Positions 62,639 to 64,000 of a DNA stretch of 64,000 nucleotides are shown in pieces. Position numbers and translations under genes: made by a program. Source of the DNA: UBA7862 sp050872785 (lineage in GTDB: Bacteria; Bacillota; Clostridia; Christensenellales; UBA1242); assembly GCA_050872785.1 (NCBI GenBank), contig JBNMHO010000002.1, positions 75,081-139,080 on the forward strand, given 5' to 3'. Every line of letters begins with the position of its first letter. The first letter of the stretch is position 1. The notes below the pieces were generated by a model that saw only the letters and a program-made list of their open reading frames with translations, had not been told where the DNA came from and searched no databases.

Positions 62639-63891
62639 GATACTTGTGGAAAAATAAAATTTTGATAGTTATTCTTTTGCTGCTTATCATAATGTTTCCG
62701 TCAACAATAAGTATTCCGCAACAAAGCAGAACGGAAAATATTGTTACTGCCGTTGGAATTGACAAAACTGGGGACGAATATGAAGTGTCCATTCAATATG
62801 TCATTCCATACGCTGGTGACGGCGAAAACACATTTAAGATGTCGTCTGCAAAGGGGAAGTCTGTCGCTGAGGCTATTGAGACTTTAAGTGTAGAAACGGG
62901 GCGACTATCGGGCTTTGCACATTGCAGAGCATTGGTGTTTAATAAGGAAGCAAGCGAAGAGAATTTGACCGAACTTTTGGACTATTTTATCCGCATAAAG
63001 ACAAACACAAATAACATTGTTCTTCTTTGTGCAAAGGAAAGCAGCAAAGACACATTGTCCGCAGTCAAAAACTTTAACGGCGAGTTTTACACCATTCTAA
63101 ATGCTAATGGCTTTTCAAATGACCAAAGAAGATATCAAGACTTCAAGAGTATTGGCGATTATTACAACTCATTTTTCTCACCCTCAAAGTCCATTGCAAT
63201 AAGCGTCATTGACCTAAAAGAAGATGACTCAAAAAGTTCGTCTGGTGGCGGGTCAAGTGGTGGAAGTTCTGGCAATTCGTCATCTAGCAATGACCTGTCC
63301 TCTGGCGGTGGCGGAAGCGAAAGTGGTGGCAGTGGCGGAGAGAAGAAAGTGTCAAATGCTGGCGAGCAAGTTGTTATCAAAGATTCAAAATTTGTGGCAC
63401 TTCTTGATAAACAGCAAGCAACTCATCTTGCGTTTTTCAACCCCGGCATAAAAGATATGAATTATAGACTTGACCACTTCAGTGACGAAAAGTGTAATGA
63501 CGTGTCAATATATTTTGACATTCACGACAAATCAAGCAAAGCACTTGTGTCTTTTGTTGACGGCAAACCGCACTACACCCTAGACCTAACCCTTAATATG
63601 CGTGCAACCGAAATTGTGGGGCAATCTGTTGGGGAAAATTTATACTTTCTACTGAACAAAAAATTCACCGATACACTAAAACAACGATTAACAAATGAAA
63701 TTACTTCCAATCTTCGCCAAGCGGAAGAACATTTTAAGCAAAATAAATATGACGTTGTGAAATGCTATGAAACTTTTTATAAATTCAAGAACAAAGAGTT
63801 TAAAACCTATCTAAACTCTCTCCCACAAGATAAATATTTCCTAGAAGACATAACCTTCGACTACAAAATAACTATCAATCAGCAACTATAA
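62635..63891 (+). CDS. gerC: Spore germination receptor subunit C (Ger(x)C family), without lipobox
   Basis: A 418-residue third subunit of the germinant receptor, expected on the outer face of the inner spore membrane. A hydrophobic N-terminal helix (residues 9-22) is followed by IPQQSRTENIVTAVGIDKTGDEYEVSIQYVIP, the Ger(x)C start. LSVETGRLSGFAHCRALVFNKE and the C-terminal domain (VKCYETFYKFKNKEFKTYL near the end) are also typical. Most Ger(x)C proteins are lipoproteins; here no cysteine follows the hydrophobic helix, so it is probably held by an uncleaved anchor. A Ser/Gly/Asn linker of about 35 residues (near 200-235) separates the two domains, which is unusual. The start overlaps gerB by 4 nt. 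Confidence 0.9.
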   Translation: MRYLWKNKILIVILLLLIIMFPSTISIPQQSRTENIVTAVGIDKTGDEYEVSIQYVIPYAGDGENTFKMSSAKGKSVAEAIETLSVETGRLSGFAHCRALVFNKEASEENLTELLDYFIRIKTNTNNIVLLCAKESSKDTLSAVKNFNGEFYTILNANGFSNDQRRYQDFKSIGDYYNSFFSPSKSIAISVIDLKEDDSKSSSGGGSSGGSSGNSSSSNDLSSGGGGSESGGSGGEKKVSNAGEQVVIKDSKFVALLDKQQATHLAFFNPGIKDMNYRLDHFSDEKCNDVSIYFDIHDKSSKALVSFVDGKPHYTLDLTLNMRATEIVGQSVGENLYFLLNKKFTDTLKQRLTNEITSNLRQAEEHFKQNKYDVVKCYETFYKFKNKEFKTYLNSLPQDKYFLEDITFDYKITINQQL

Positions 63892-63934
63892 TAAATCTTA
63901 ACTCCTGTTTTAAAAATTTCGTCTTTTATACCCA

Positions 63935-64000
63935 TTTTTGCACTTTTGTCAAATGGAAAAGTGCAAAAGTTGCACCTTGAAGGAAAATAAAAGTGCAAAA
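63935..64000. repeat. GTGCAAAA inverted and direct repeats after gerC
   Basis: TTTTTGCACTTTT (63935-63947) pairs with AAAAGTGCAAAA (63957-63968) around a 9-nt loop, and AAAAGTGCAAAA recurs at 63989-64000 at the window edge. No T-run follows, so it is a weak terminator candidate for the ger operon; it may instead be a binding site for the next gene. Confidence 0.45.

Noticed and set aside
1..64000. Insertion sequences, prophage or integrase genes
   Set aside because: No transposase, integrase or phage-like reading frame was recognised, despite tRNA genes and many hairpin repeats.

Overview
The window comes from an AT-rich, endospore-forming Gram-positive bacterium, most likely an uncultured Clostridia-type Bacillota. 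Supporting this are spoIIE next to tilS, a complete gerA-gerB-gerC germinant receptor operon preceded by a sigma-G type promoter, strong AGGAGG-type ribosome binding sites, consensus TTGACA/TATAAT promoters and many rho-independent terminators. A finer placement (for example a Christensenellales-like gut lineage) is a guess from the style of the repeats and surface proteins, not something I can prove.

Layout. 1-1169: the end of an unknown gene and a two-TM hypothetical protein. 1376-2683: enolase. 2684-3820: a 1.1-kb AT-rich spacer with a terminator, a diverged direct repeat, a small DnaA-box cluster and a promoter with a long leader. 3821-39013: one uninterrupted gene for an 11,730-residue surface protein, 55 percent of the window. 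It has an N/Q-rich cytosolic tail, one membrane anchor, about 43 InlB-type (Flg_new) repeats, seven Chlamydia-PMP-like beta-helix cassettes, a leucine-rich-repeat segment and a C-terminal DnaJ-like zinc module. 39169-40050 (-): a membrane-anchored hypothetical protein. 40183-40711: hairpin-rich repeats and a tRNA-Met/tRNA-Glu operon. 40955-47736: two small InlB-repeat paralogs, each divergent from a tRNA promoter and sharing a related promoter. The second is split by a frameshift at a run of nine G. Between them lie an AlkD-type repair protein, a free-standing FakA middle-domain protein, a minimal sufC-sufB pair, a DAP-dehydrogenase-like oxidoreductase and tRNA-Ala. 47770-50206 (-): a DUF1538 membrane protein with two PII-like regulators. 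50371-53992: leuS and a U32-family tRNA hydroxylation protein. 54039-55141: a small membrane protein and a HIT hydrolase. 55411-59698: spoIIE and tilS. 59967-63891: gerA, gerB and gerC.

How the parts fit. The giant protein and the two small InlB paralogs look like an N-terminally anchored surface system without sortase motifs; one paralog may be switched by G-tract slippage. The right-hand 9 kb is sporulation and germination machinery: SpoIIE activates sigma-F in the forespore, and GerA/B/C is the receptor that later senses germinants. Both tilS and gerA appear to have promoters that start transcription at the start codon, suggesting leaderless mRNAs. The intergenic regions are unusually rich in perfect hairpins, including a three-armed cloverleaf at 46432-46512.

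All calls are from reading the sequence; no database search was run. Function names rest on recognised family motifs.
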